A stretch of DNA of 64,000 nucleotides from Candidatus Opimibacter iunctus (GTDB lineage: Bacteria; Bacteroidota; Bacteroidia; Chitinophagales; Saprospiraceae): contig JADJVH010000007.1 in the NCBI GenBank assembly GCA_016716665.1, forward strand, positions 62,001 to 126,000, written 5' to 3'. Positions within the stretch are counted from its first letter, which is position 1; every line of letters begins with the position of its first letter. Under the pieces are notes generated by a model, which saw nothing but the letters and a program-made list of their open reading frames with translations, had not been told where the DNA came from and did not search any database. This document shows positions 50,943 to 60,198 of this stretch, one piece after another. Made by a program: the position numbers and the translations under genes.

Positions 50943-52394
50943 ATGCCTTCTACCTCCTACGACCAAATGGTGCAACACCGCATCGCCCATGAAAAACTGG
51001 CTACCCGCTCGATCAAAGCTATCAACGACCTGTGGTATGACAAGGGGATCGAGATGGTGCTCTTTCGTAACCAGTTGATAGACAAGCGCGCATCAGAAAT
51101 CCTCAGCCTGCACAATTATGCCCATAAGATGGTTGGCAAACCTATCGAAGTGGAAGCGACTACGGCACTTCTCGAGACGATGCTTACCCTTGACCTGTGC
51201 CCTGCACGAATGGATATCGGCCGTCTCGCATCCGAATGGGTGGAAAGTGGTGGCCAGCCCGGATCGGAAAAGGCCTTTCTGGAAAAACAACTTGCCGGAT
51301 TTATCGGTCCTGACAATTATACACCTACCACGCCAAAGGATGTCGTCCTCTATGGCTTTGGCCGGATAGGCCGCCTCCTCGCCCGCGAACTCATCATGCA
51401 GGAAGGCCGTGGCGAGCAACTCCGCCTGCGTGCCATCGTGACCCGTGACAAAGGAACCGGCATGGCAGAAAAACGTGCCTCCCTCCTGCGCCAGGACTCC
51501 GTGCACGGAGCCTTCCCTGGGACAGTAGAGGCTGATGAAGAAAATAATGCGTTGATCATCGATGGCCACATGGTCCATCTGATCACTGCGCAGCAACCCG
51601 AAGACATCGACTACACCAGTTACGGCATCAACAATGCCCTGGTCATAGACAATACCGGAGCATTCCGCGATAAGGAAGCGCTGGGCCGCCACCTCAAGAG
51701 CAAAGGCGCCAGCAAGGTCCTCCTCACTGCTCCGGGCAAGGGTGTTCCTAATATTGTACATGGGGTCAATCAGACCATGTTCAATCCTGCAGAAGCAGAT
51801 ATTTTTTCAGCAGCTTCCTGCACGACCAATGCGATCGTGCCGGTGCTCAAAGTGGTCAATGATAAACTAGGTATTGAAAAGGGCCATATCGAAACGGTGC
51901 ATGCATACACCAATGACCAGAACCTGGTGGACAACATGCACAGCAAGTATCGCCGTGGTCGCGGGGCAGCTACTAATATGGTGATCACCGAAACAGGAGC
52001 CGGTTCGGCGATAGACAAAGCGATTCCAGGACTTGGACCAAAGTTTACCTCCAATGCAATCCGTGTACCTGTGCCTGATGGTTCACTGGCGATCCTCAAT
52101 CTCCAACTGAGCAAATCTGTCAATCTCGAGGGGATCAACGAAATCATGCGTAAGGCTGCACTCGAAGGCGACCTCGTAGAGCAGATCAACTACTCCATCA
52201 GCAACGAACTGGTCAGCAGTGATATCATCGGCAACAGTTGCCCTGCGATCTATGACTCCAAGGCGACCCAGGTGCATCCTGATGGGATGAGTGTTGTGCT
52301 CTATGTGTGGTATGACAATGAGTATGGCTATACACGGCAGGTGATGCGGTTGAGTAAGTATATTGCACAGGTGCAAAGGAAGAGGTACTACTAG
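50943..52394 (+). CDS. gap: Glyceraldehyde-3-phosphate dehydrogenase, N-terminally extended type
   Basis: 483 residues, about 130 longer than classical GAPDH at the N-terminus. The NAD-binding glycine motif is Y-G-F-G-R-I-G-R from Tyr137. The catalytic motif S-A-A-S-C-T-T-N-A-I has Cys293. Late V-W-Y-D-N-E-Y-G-Y-T is also present. The N-terminal extension (helical, with HNYAHKMVGKPIEVE) is known from a subset of bacterial GAPDHs, often described as gluconeogenic or alternative. It converts glyceraldehyde-3-phosphate and 1,3-bisphosphoglycerate with NAD(P). C-ending codons dominate, fitting high expression. Upstream 50779-50942 has a GTGCCACACT sequence and a CTCCTA-rich tract but no gene. Confidence 0.95.
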   Translation: MPSTSYDQMVQHRIAHEKLATRSIKAINDLWYDKGIEMVLFRNQLIDKRASEILSLHNYAHKMVGKPIEVEATTALLETMLTLDLCPARMDIGRLASEWVESGGQPGSEKAFLEKQLAGFIGPDNYTPTTPKDVVLYGFGRIGRLLARELIMQEGRGEQLRLRAIVTRDKGTGMAEKRASLLRQDSVHGAFPGTVEADEENNALIIDGHMVHLITAQQPEDIDYTSYGINNALVIDNTGAFRDKEALGRHLKSKGASKVLLTAPGKGVPNIVHGVNQTMFNPAEADIFSAASCTTNAIVPVLKVVNDKLGIEKGHIETVHAYTNDQNLVDNMHSKYRRGRGAATNMVITETGAGSAIDKAIPGLGPKFTSNAIRVPVPDGSLAILNLQLSKSVNLEGINEIMRKAALEGDLVEQINYSISNELVSSDIIGNSCPAIYDSKATQVHPDGMSVVLYVWYDNEYGYTRQVMRLSKYIAQVQRKRYY

Positions 52395-52458
52395 TAGGGC
52401 AATTGGGATAAAGAGGCAAAAGAGGCAGAAGAGGCAAGAAGGGCTGAAGCGAAACAAA

Positions 52459-52622
52459 TGTTCGTCACCCGACAACTAAGGCCTGAAAGCACGGCAAATG
52501 TTCCGTTCACCCCTGAAGAACAGTGCCAGGTCACCCGGCCGATTTTGTTGCCAGGGATTTCAATCCCTGAAAAGGTATAGTTGCCAGGGATTTCAATCCC
52601 TGATTGAGGTTTAGATGCCAGG
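52459..52622 (-). repeat. Third copy of the composite palindromic element
   Basis: In the same (minus) orientation as the copy at 5621. A degenerate GTTCGTCACCC...GAC hairpin region (52460-52475) is followed by divergent linker DNA, then GGCCGATTTTGTTGCC and two clear CAGGGATTTCAATCCCTG palindromes (52551-52570 and 52585-52602). A decayed third module (TGCCAGGAGG) lies near 52616. Compared with 2984-3200, the unit number is reduced and the terminal hairpins are decayed. Confidence 0.8.
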
Positions 52623-52672
52623 AGGTTTATTGATATCCTGAAAACCGGGTAGTGCAACTGAATAACTTAATT

Positions 52673-54082
52673 ATGAAATGTTGGATCACATTCTTTTTCC
52701 TATTCCTTAGTCTTTCGCTGCCGGCGACAGAGGCTACCCGTATCAATGAGCTATTGGCTAAGATTGATGTGGAGACGGATGAGGTGAAAAAGTTTGACCT
52801 GATCATGGAGATCTTTTCTCCGGAATTTGAGACCGATCCTGAGCTCATCATCGAGACAGGCCGGAAATTGTTGTGGCAGGCGGAGGAAAACCATGATATC
52901 ATGAGCGAGGCCACTGCCTATAGTTTTTTCGGGCATGGCTATCGACTCTCGGGCAACAGGATAAAGGGATTGAACTATCACCTCAAGGCTCTGCAACTCG
53001 CGGAGGAAAATGGTAATCAATCCCTTCAGGCCATGGTCGAAACCCAGATGGCCCATGTGTACAAGGACCGGGATGAAAACAAGAAGGCCATACAACTCTA
53101 TCTTTCAGCAGCAGCGCATGCGGATAAGGGCGCAAATCAAATCATTCAGATATGGCCGTTGATGAATGCAGGTGCTGCCTATTTGAATGCAGGCATGCTT
53201 GATTCTGCACTGATGTTTTTGCAGAGAGCTTATGAGGGTGCAATAAGGCTAAAATATGAAAACCAGCTCGCCTACATTCTCACCAATCTTGGTGGCGTGC
53301 AAAGCAAACTCGGCAACCCAGCCCTTGCGGTGACCTATTACCACATGGCCATCCAGCAGTCCTTGAAAAACAAGTCTATCCGGTATGAAAACCTCGCGTA
53401 TACAGGTCTTGCTGAGCATTATAACAGTGTGCAGCTCACTGACTCCTGTATATGGTATTCCAAGAAGGCTGTAGCGGTAGTAGAAAATTCTGTCTTTGAC
53501 TACCTGCGCATGAAGCCTTCGCGAATGTTGATGGAGATGTATCAGTATACCAATTGTGACAGCACACTCAAGTATGCAAAAATATTCCGTGTAGCCAGTG
53601 ACAGTCTCAACAACCGGCAAGCCAGTCAGCAGATCTTTCTGATGACGGTCGATGAGGAGTTGCGCCAGCAGGAGATCACTTCACAGGCGGAAAGATTGGA
53701 GGAACAGCGAAAGCAGAATATCCAATATGCATTGCTCGGGCTCGGCATCATCCTGATCGTTTCGCTCTTTGTGCTCTTTAGTCACAGCTTTATAGCGAGC
53801 ACCAGGTTTATCCATTTCTTTAGTGTGCTCGCCTTATTATTGGTCTTTGAGTTTCTCAACCTGGTCCTTCATCCATTCTTGGGTAAAATAACCCATCACA
53901 CGCCTGCGCTCATGCTTCTTGGCCTGGTCATCATGGGAGGGTTGCTGGTTCCGCTTCACCACCGGTTAGAGAAATGGGCGATCACCAGGTTAGTGGAGAA
54001 GAATAAGCAGGTGCAGCTTGCGTTGGCCAGGAGGATCATGGATAAGCTAGGGGGTGATGAAGATGCTCAAGATGAGGCTTAA
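52673..54082 (+). CDS. Exported TPR protein with C-terminal membrane helices
   Basis: 469 residues from ATG 52673 with a signal peptide (to about SLPAT). Residues ~25-330 form about seven tetratricopeptide repeats, e.g. N-R-I-K-G-L-N-Y-H-L-K-A-L-Q-L-A and N-A-G-A-A-Y-L-N-A-G-M-L-D-S-A. A short coiled coil (E-E-L-R-Q-Q-E-I-T-S-Q-A-E-R-L-E-E-Q) leads to three membrane helices (about 350-425). A charged tail follows. The layout matches the sensor half of TPR-type histidine kinases and LuxR-type sensors of Bacteroidota, but no kinase or DNA-binding domain follows. Possibly a truncated or stand-alone sensor. A role in protein complexes is all that can be said. Confidence 0.8.
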   Translation: MKCWITFFFLFLSLSLPATEATRINELLAKIDVETDEVKKFDLIMEIFSPEFETDPELIIETGRKLLWQAEENHDIMSEATAYSFFGHGYRLSGNRIKGLNYHLKALQLAEENGNQSLQAMVETQMAHVYKDRDENKKAIQLYLSAAAHADKGANQIIQIWPLMNAGAAYLNAGMLDSALMFLQRAYEGAIRLKYENQLAYILTNLGGVQSKLGNPALAVTYYHMAIQQSLKNKSIRYENLAYTGLAEHYNSVQLTDSCIWYSKKAVAVVENSVFDYLRMKPSRMLMEMYQYTNCDSTLKYAKIFRVASDSLNNRQASQQIFLMTVDEELRQQEITSQAERLEEQRKQNIQYALLGLGIILIVSLFVLFSHSFIASTRFIHFFSVLALLLVFEFLNLVLHPFLGKITHHTPALMLLGLVIMGGLLVPLHHRLEKWAITRLVEKNKQVQLALARRIMDKLGGDEDAQDEA

Positions 54083-54108
54083 AGCGTTATTTACAAAGGT
54101 TTAGCCCC

Positions 54109-55035
54109 ATGAAAATAAAACACAAATCCGCGTTCAAATCACCCGCAGAAGACCTCGCCTGGTTTGCAGACTGGGTGAATCAACTGGAACTAGCCAATGG
54201 CCGCAAGTATGAAAGCAAGGTCATTACTACCTCTCTCGGAAAGACACAGATCTGGGGCCTCAATACCAATGATCGATCTTTAGAGGCCCTGGTCATATTT
54301 CCTGGCGCCAGGACGACTTCACTGTTCTGGGATTTTGACAGCGGCCTGGATAACCTTAAGCATCCCATGAGGATCTTTATGGTAGAGACCAACGGTTTGC
54401 CCAACCCAAGCGATGGCAATACACCGGACATCAGGTCACTTGATTATGGATATTGGGCAGCGGAGGTAATGGACCAACTTGGATTGGATAAGGCTTATGT
54501 TGCAGGTGGCTCTTTCGGTGGACTCATCTGTATGAAGCTCGCCATCACAAACCCTGAAAAAATCAAAGCCGCCTTCATACTCAATCCGGGATGCCTGCAG
54601 CCTTTTTCAATGAAATGGGATAACCTCTACTATAATCTTTTACCCATCATATCACCCAAGCCGGCCAATGTCCTCAAGTTTCTCGACAAGGCTGTCTTCC
54701 ATAAACCCAATCATCAGTTGTCCACATTTGCTGAGCATATGCTGGTCAATTATGAAATGCTGGCTATTACTCGGTACAAGGACAATACCCAGAAGCCTTA
54801 TTTCATGGGCAAGCAATTGGCAGATGTTAAGGCGGATACCTACTTGCTCGAAGGAGACAAAGACCTATTGTTTCCTTTTCAAAAATCCATTGACAATGCG
54901 CGCAGATACATCAGTACCCTGGTGGATGTCAAGGTCTTTGAGGGTGTTGGACATGGGATTGAAACCTATGATGCTGCTATCCAGTATATCGGCTCCGTGA
55001 TACATTCACGCTTAAAGGGGCATCAACATCCCTGA
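54109..55035 (+). CDS. Alpha/beta hydrolase
   Basis: 308 residues, cytosolic. Strand and oxyanion region V-I-F-P-G-A-R-T, nucleophile elbow G-G-S-F-G-G with Ser135, acid L-L-E-G-D-K-D-L-L-F-P and His in G-V-G-H-G-I-E. A cap domain lies between. The family includes esterases, lipases and C-C hydrolases; substrate unassigned. It starts 26 bp after the TPR gene. Confidence 0.88.
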   Translation: MKIKHKSAFKSPAEDLAWFADWVNQLELANGRKYESKVITTSLGKTQIWGLNTNDRSLEALVIFPGARTTSLFWDFDSGLDNLKHPMRIFMVETNGLPNPSDGNTPDIRSLDYGYWAAEVMDQLGLDKAYVAGGSFGGLICMKLAITNPEKIKAAFILNPGCLQPFSMKWDNLYYNLLPIISPKPANVLKFLDKAVFHKPNHQLSTFAEHMLVNYEMLAITRYKDNTQKPYFMGKQLADVKADTYLLEGDKDLLFPFQKSIDNARRYISTLVDVKVFEGVGHGIETYDAAIQYIGSVIHSRLKGHQHP

Positions 55036-55439
55036 AGCAGGAATTTCTTTGTAAAATTCTATTTACATAGCCCGATTTCTTTCGAAAGAAAAGTGCCTGT
55101 AATTTACATTGCGTTTACATGGCTCCATTCGTATTTCGCCGAAATACATTTCATGCGCTTTGCTTTCCGTTTTTAATAACCGATTGAAATAGAAGCTAAT
55201 AACTAATATTTTAATCACTTATTTCGAAGAGGTTAAGGCTGATTTGGCTGGTATCCTATACGTGGAAATATTAGCTTAGGTGGATTAAATATGGGCAGGA
55301 AACCCATTATTCCCTATAGCATTCGAGTATCTTTGGGCCGGCAACAATGCGGAAGAGTGTAAATTCTCTTTCACTTTACTGTAATGATGCTTTAAAGTTG
55401 TGATTAAAGTCAACAAGTTCAATTCACTTTTCATATTTA
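55036..55439. other. Intergenic region upstream of the O/P porin gene
   Basis: About 400 bp with no convincing gene. It contains palindromes TTCTTTCGAAAGAA (55078-55091 region) and GTATTTCG-C-CGAAATAC (55131-55147), an 8-bp perfect stem. The second could be an operator or a structured leader for the porin gene; there is no other evidence for either. Confidence 0.35.
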
Positions 55440-56672
55440 ATGTCATCAATTATGCGTAAAGCCCGGATACTCCTCCCAATTGTGTTTGCCTGCACCCTGA
55501 TGGCAGCAAACGCACAAGTCCCCACTGAACCCAAGCCTGAAGCACCAGTTGAAAAAAAGACCAACTGGTATGATAACCTGCACATCCGCGGGTATATGCA
55601 GTTTCGGTATAACCGATTGCTGGAAACAAATGATAAATTGAAATGTGAGCAGTGTGACAAGTCATGGGGCGAGGATGGTGGTTTGTTTTTACGCCGTATG
55701 CGGGTCATCTTGTATGGCCAGATCACGAAGAAGATTTATTTCTACCTCCAACCTGATTTTGCCAGTGCAGCCAGTTCGACCAGCCTTCAATTTGCACAAC
55801 TCAGGGATGCCTATGTAGATATTGGATTTGACAATGACAATGAATTCAGGCTGCGCCTTGGGCAGAGTAAGATTCCTTATGGCTTCGAGATCCTTCAGTC
55901 CAGTCAGAACAGACTTCCACTCGACCGTAGCGATCCGCTGAATAGTGCGTTTTCCAATGAGCGTGACCTTGCTGCTCTGTTTTACTGGGCACCTAAGGAA
56001 AAGAGGGCCATGTTTTCAAGCCTGGTAAAGGATGGCCTCAAAGGAAGTGGAGATTATGGTATTGTCGGCTTTGGTGTATTCAACGGACAGACAGCCAACA
56101 AGCCTGAGCTCAATGATAACCTTCATGTGGTGGGACGTGTGACCTATCCATTTGAATGGAAAGGTCAGATTTTCGAGCCGGCGATCCAGGGGTATACAGG
56201 AAAATATACGATCGCTTCAGATCAAAAGTCAGCCGGTGTGAAAGTCAATTCGGATGCAACCTATACCGATGAAAGAGTGGCTGCGTCCTTGGTGATGTAC
56301 CCCAAGCCATTCGGCTTCCAGGTGGAGTACAATGTCGGAAGGGGACCGGAGTATAACAAGACGACTGATTCCATCGAAGTACAAAACCTTAGTGGTGGTT
56401 ATGTCATGGTCAATTATAAACTGGATCTGAATAAGATGGTGCTCTTCCCTTTTGCCCGTTACCAGGTATACGATGGGGGCAAGAAGCATGAAAGGGATGC
56501 AAGGAGCTATGATGTCAAAGAGTTTGAAGTCGGCCTGGAATGGCAACCAAACAAGACCCTTGAGTTTGTGGCGATGTATACCATCTCTGACCGGAGGTTT
56601 GAAGATCACCAACTTCAGGATAATCGTCAGGAAGGTAACTTGTTACGACTCCAGGCCCAGGTCAACTTCTAG
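55440..56672 (+). CDS. Phosphate-selective porin O/P-like outer-membrane protein
   Basis: 410 residues with a signal peptide (from M1 or M5, cleavage near NAQ). Porin O/P motifs: L-H-I-R-G-Y-M-Q-F-R-Y (about 46-56), L-F-L-R-R-M-R-V-I-L-Y-G, F-R-L-R-L-G-Q-S-K-I-P-Y-G-F-E, and L-P-L-D-R-S-D-P-L-N-S-A-F-S-N-E-R-D (about 160-177). A terminal barrel strand ends in F. Two close Cys (K-C-E-Q-C) lie near residue 66. It forms an outer-membrane channel. Phosphate/pyrophosphate selectivity is known for OprO/OprP only and cannot be assumed. A strong terminator follows. Confidence 0.92.
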   Translation: MSSIMRKARILLPIVFACTLMAANAQVPTEPKPEAPVEKKTNWYDNLHIRGYMQFRYNRLLETNDKLKCEQCDKSWGEDGGLFLRRMRVILYGQITKKIYFYLQPDFASAASSTSLQFAQLRDAYVDIGFDNDNEFRLRLGQSKIPYGFEILQSSQNRLPLDRSDPLNSAFSNERDLAALFYWAPKEKRAMFSSLVKDGLKGSGDYGIVGFGVFNGQTANKPELNDNLHVVGRVTYPFEWKGQIFEPAIQGYTGKYTIASDQKSAGVKVNSDATYTDERVAASLVMYPKPFGFQVEYNVGRGPEYNKTTDSIEVQNLSGGYVMVNYKLDLNKMVLFPFARYQVYDGGKKHERDARSYDVKEFEVGLEWQPNKTLEFVAMYTISDRRFEDHQLQDNRQEGNLLRLQAQVNF

Positions 56673-56709
56673 TAAAGCATAGGCCTGCACCGCCGGTGCA
56701 AATTGTCAG

Positions 56710-56758
56710 ACTGCGTGCTTTGATGTGTTTAATATATACGTCAAAGCACGCAGTTTTT
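56710..56758 (+). terminator. Intrinsic terminator after the porin gene
   Basis: ACTGCGTGCTTTGA (56710-56723) pairs perfectly over 14 bp with TCAAAGCACGCAGT (56741-56754), loop 17 nt, followed by TTTTATTT. Confidence 0.88.
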
Positions 56759-56825
56759 ATTTCGGATACCCTTGCATGCACTAAGCTGTATCTTTAATTG
56801 AATTACTCAATCATAAGGAGCAGGT

Positions 56826-57657
56826 ATGAATACGATATTCGGATCAGACGCTTTTTCTCCACACGAGATTGCGGAGAAAGTAGAAAATATCGGCGTTGTC
56901 AAAGCCCGGTTGCCTTTGATGCCTAAGTGATTATGCTGGGCATCCTTGCTGGTGTTTTTATAGGGTTGGGAGCTATGTATGCTGTACTGGTTGTCTCTGA
57001 CGCTTCACTTGGTTTCGGACTGAGCAGGATACTGGGAGGGTTGGTATTCTCCATGGGTCTGATCATGGTCGTTATTGCAGGGGCTGAATTGTTTACCGGC
57101 AATAATTTATTGGTAATGGCCTGGGCAGATGGAAAGATTTCCATGGGTGAAGTATTGAGAAACTGGGCAATAGTTTGCCTGGCAAATTTTGTTGGTGCGG
57201 CTGGACTTGCTGTGCTGGTATATTTGTCCGGACACTATAAAATGAATGCAGGAGGGGTGGCAGAGGCCTATACCAAAATAGCTGCAGCCAAATGTAATCT
57301 GTCGTTCCAGCAGGCTTTTTTCAGCGGGATGCTTTGTAATGTGTTGGTTTGCCTGGCCGTATGGATGTCCCAGGCTGGAAGATCAGTATCTGATAAGATG
57401 CTGGTGATTATATTCCCTGTTTCTGCCTTTGTAGCTGCCGGTTTTGAACACAGCATAGCCAATATGTATCTTATTCCCATGGGACTTTTGATGAAATGGG
57501 AATATGGGGCAATAGCTGGTACCGAAATGATTACATGGATTGGATTTTTAAAAACATTGGTCCTGTTATTTTGGGTAACCTGGCCGGAGGTAGCGGCTTT
57601 GTAGCCTTGTTTTATTATTTCATCTATGGCCATGACCGAAACACTGAAGGCAAATAG
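56826..57657 (+). CDS. Formate/nitrite transporter (FNT) family channel, twice frameshifted
   Basis: Three reading segments form one gene. ATG 56826 gives M-N-T-I-F-G-S-D-A-F-S-P-H-E-I-A-E-K-V, the standard FNT N-terminus, and stops at 56930. 56927-57604 gives the core (I-M-L-G-I-L-A-G-V-F-I-G-L-G-A, A-E-L-F-T-G-N-N, F-F-S-G-M-L-C-N-V-L-V-C-L-A-V-W, F-E-H-S-I-A-N-M-Y). The next frame gives G-N-L-A-G-G-S-G-F-V-A-L-F-Y-Y-F-I-Y to a stop at 57655-57657. One missing base near 56926 and one near 57565 would restore it. The G-N-x-x-G-G motif and the N-x-x-x-x-C/N loops are those of FocA/NirC channels. It transports small monovalent anions such as formate or nitrite across the inner membrane. Confidence 0.88.
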
Positions 57658-57672
57658 TTGTTTTCATCTGGT

Positions 57673-58620
57673 ATGGTGAAGATGCTACTGCTTGTACTCC
57701 TTATTCCTGCCGCTGTATTGGGGCAACTCCAATTACCACAGGGCCCCGTGAGATTGCTTGCCTTGGGCGATTCTTATACCATAGGACAGAGCGTCAGCGC
57801 AATGGCAAGATGGCCCGTGCAGCTAGGAGATTCTTTGGAGGCACGCGGTTATGAAATCGATACTGTTCGAATAATCGCCACTACTGGCTGGCGTACTGAC
57901 AACCTTATCAACGCGATTAAAGGCAAACACCTCGAAGACCTGGACTACAATCTGGTCAGTGTCTTGATTGGGGTCAATAATCAATACCAGGGCAGACCGC
58001 TTATCCAATACGCAGGTGAATTTCCTGCATTGCTGGATTCGGCGGTACGTTATGCCGGTGGACACCGTGAGCGTGTTTTCGTGGTGTCCATTCCTGATTA
58101 TGCATTTACACCATTTGGCCAGCAGAGCGCCAATGTACAGCAAATCAGTATCGAGCTCGATCAATACAATGCTTATAGCAGGTATGTAGCCGACAGCATG
58201 CATATCACCTACTTTGACATCACACCGATTTCAAGACTCGGCCTCGAACAGCCCTTATTGGTCGCCGGCGATGGGTTGCATCCGAGTGGACAACAATACA
58301 CGGAGTGGGTCAAGCTGATGCTTTCGTATATTGATCAGCAGAGTACATCCTATAGTCCTGTGGATACAAATATGCTTCCCGGCATATTGATACAACCAAA
58401 TCCAACATCAGGTACGTTTGCACTGATGGTCCCTGAGGCATATTTGCAGCACAGCTCATGCACCTTCCAGATTTTCGACCTGTCAGGAAACCGGATCAGT
58501 GAAGGTTTGATTTCACAGGAGTCTATGGCACTATCACTCTCAAAGTTTCCCGATGGATGTTATATCGTTAAGATTTCCTGTGGAGACAAGACTGCCATCA
58601 GGAAAATCATCAAGCAATAG
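57673..58620 (+). CDS. Secreted SGNH/GDSL hydrolase with T9SS type A domain
   Basis: 315 residues from ATG 57673, signal peptide ending VLGQ. Block I is L-A-L-G-D-S-Y-T-I-G with nucleophile Ser34; block III is V-L-I-G-V-N-N-Q-Y-Q-G; block V is G-D-G-L-H-P-S-G-Q-Q-Y, supplying Asp and His. The last ~90 residues (I-L-I-Q-P-N-P-T-S-G-T-F ... F-D-L-S-G-N-R-I ... P-D-G-C-Y-I-V-K-I) are a type A sorting domain. Likely an extracellular esterase or lipase, perhaps deacetylating polysaccharide. It starts immediately after the FNT gene. Confidence 0.92.
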   Translation: MVKMLLLVLLIPAAVLGQLQLPQGPVRLLALGDSYTIGQSVSAMARWPVQLGDSLEARGYEIDTVRIIATTGWRTDNLINAIKGKHLEDLDYNLVSVLIGVNNQYQGRPLIQYAGEFPALLDSAVRYAGGHRERVFVVSIPDYAFTPFGQQSANVQQISIELDQYNAYSRYVADSMHITYFDITPISRLGLEQPLLVAGDGLHPSGQQYTEWVKLMLSYIDQQSTSYSPVDTNMLPGILIQPNPTSGTFALMVPEAYLQHSSCTFQIFDLSGNRISEGLISQESMALSLSKFPDGCYIVKISCGDKTAIRKIIKQ

Positions 58621-58815
58621 GATATTTGCCAATTGCATTATTCTCCATTGTAATAGAGGATAAATATGAAGAGGCGTGTTATTTGGTCTTGCAGGATATA
58701 TCGGGTAATGAATTAGTTAACACCTGGTATGCCTGTGTATACTATTTTTCCGATGGCCTTGACACAAGTCATGCGATGATTTTGCTGTTATATTCGTGAC
58801 TCTAAACCATCGTCA

Positions 58816-59457
58816 ATGATTCCACCAATCCCCGATGTCTCTGCCAGGCCTTATCATGATGATTCGGTCAATGCCATCTATGCATTGTTGTTTGGCGACG
58901 ACCCAGGCCTGATCAAGCAAGGAGCAACATCAGATGCCGGATCACCTTGGGCTATCCTCACTGCAAATCAACCAGCCAATAGTGATCTCCTGAAAATCGC
59001 TTCGGATGCCAGCCATGAAACGCGTGCGCGATTGCTTGCCTATCATTTGCTCCGCTCAAATGGGTTTGTCGTAAAGGAGAAAGAACTACTTGCCGTGATT
59101 GTAGAGGTAGGCATGGATGAAGGACTGGATGTCCTGGCCGCATATCTTGATGGGACTGCCAGGTATATCAACTATACCGGCAAGATGATCATATGGGATG
59201 CACCGGATCAGACATCTATGGAGATCACCCGGCAGCTCTTTAATGATAGTAAGATTATTGTCGGAAAGATCGGCCCATGGACTGGTCCTTGGCGGCCTTT
59301 TCCTGGAAAAGGCACAGTCCGGATTTCATTCCTGGTGTCTGATGGCTTGTATTTTGGGGAGGGTCCGATCAATGTACTCTTTAGCGATGCGCTTGCAGCA
59401 CCAGCATTGACCTCAGCTTCAGCCTTGATGCAATACCTTGTTGGCAGGACTGGATAG
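58816..59457 (+). CDS. Conserved protein of unknown function
   Basis: 213 residues, cytosolic, no membrane segment or signal. Begins M-I-P-P-I-P-D-V-S-A-R-P-Y-H-D-D-S-V-N-A-I-Y-A-L-L-F-G-D. The centre is helical (E-T-R-A-R-L-L-A-Y-H-L-L-R-S-N-G), and the end is beta-rich (G-T-V-R-I-S-F-L-V-S-D-G-L-Y-F-G-E-G). I do not recognise a family and no catalytic motif is evident. Isolated gene. Confidence 0.65.
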   Translation: MIPPIPDVSARPYHDDSVNAIYALLFGDDPGLIKQGATSDAGSPWAILTANQPANSDLLKIASDASHETRARLLAYHLLRSNGFVVKEKELLAVIVEVGMDEGLDVLAAYLDGTARYINYTGKMIIWDAPDQTSMEITRQLFNDSKIIVGKIGPWTGPWRPFPGKGTVRISFLVSDGLYFGEGPINVLFSDALAAPALTSASALMQYLVGRTG

Positions 59458-59472
59458 AATGGTACTAGCTAA

Positions 59473-59647
59473 TTCTAAACCTTTGTAAGATTAAGACAAT
59501 CAATTGGTTACATACGGTGTGGCACACCTAGGTGTGGCACGACTTTTTATGGGGGTAAATTCAGGGTATTTTTTTTGGGTTCTAAACCTTTGTAAGGATA
59601 AGATATTCAATTAGTTACATACAGTGTGGCACACCTAGGTGTGGCAC
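59473..59647. repeat. Direct 68-bp duplication with CACACCTAGGTGTG palindrome
   Basis: Copies at 59473-59540 and 59580-59647 start TTCTAAACCTTTGTAAG and share GTTACATAC-GTGTGGCACACCTAGGTGTGGCAC with few mismatches. Each contains the perfect 14-bp palindrome CACACCTAGGTGTG. In copy 2 it extends to a near-perfect 30-bp palindrome (CAGTGTGG...GCACACTG, with two G-G mismatches). No poly-T follows copy 2. The rest of 59458-59778 has no gene. Confidence 0.85.
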
Positions 59648-59778
59648 ACTGTATTTCGGTGGCTGAAATCACCGGAAATCATACCCATCTTGCACCCGAT
59701 TTCCTATCCTGAGGTCTATGGCCAACCCAAAACAAATGGCCTTTATCATCAGGATGTAAGCCTTTAAATCTAAAGCGC

Positions 59779-60192
59779 ATGATCTCTAAATATTTCGTCA
59801 CGGCCATCTTCGCCGTTTGCTCTATTCTCGCCACAGTCATCATCGCAATGAGCATCGGCGTATACCTGCCCACGTTCTCCATCGTCTTGATTCCAACGTT
59901 TATCCTCCAGGCTTATGTCGGGATCAGGGCATCAAGGATAAAGCCCCCAATGACGTGGCTGGTGCTTCTGTCCGGTTTTATTTTCCTCGCTTTCAGCCTG
60001 CTCCGCCCGGATGCAGATACACATGGCCAATACTCAGGATATGGCGTGTTGTGTTATCACCTTGGGCTTGCCGAAACAGAGCACACCGAACCCGGAGCAT
60101 ACTTTCTTGAACTCTCCCTGATTTTACTTCTTGGACTGATTTTTCTAGACAGCTATATCATACGCCATAAGGTCAGCCAGGCAGCAAAGTAA
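59779..60192 (+). CDS. Small membrane protein, function unknown
   Basis: 137 residues with four hydrophobic segments at about 5-28, 33-52, 59-76 and 110-128. A short hydrophilic loop (RPDADTHGQYSGYG) lies between the third and fourth. The start ATG fits a membrane-protein N-terminus. No recognised family. It ends 6 bp before the convergent CotH gene. Confidence 0.65.
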   Translation: MISKYFVTAIFAVCSILATVIIAMSIGVYLPTFSIVLIPTFILQAYVGIRASRIKPPMTWLVLLSGFIFLAFSLLRPDADTHGQYSGYGVLCYHLGLAETEHTEPGAYFLELSLILLLGLIFLDSYIIRHKVSQAAK

Positions 60193-60198
60193 ACGGGC

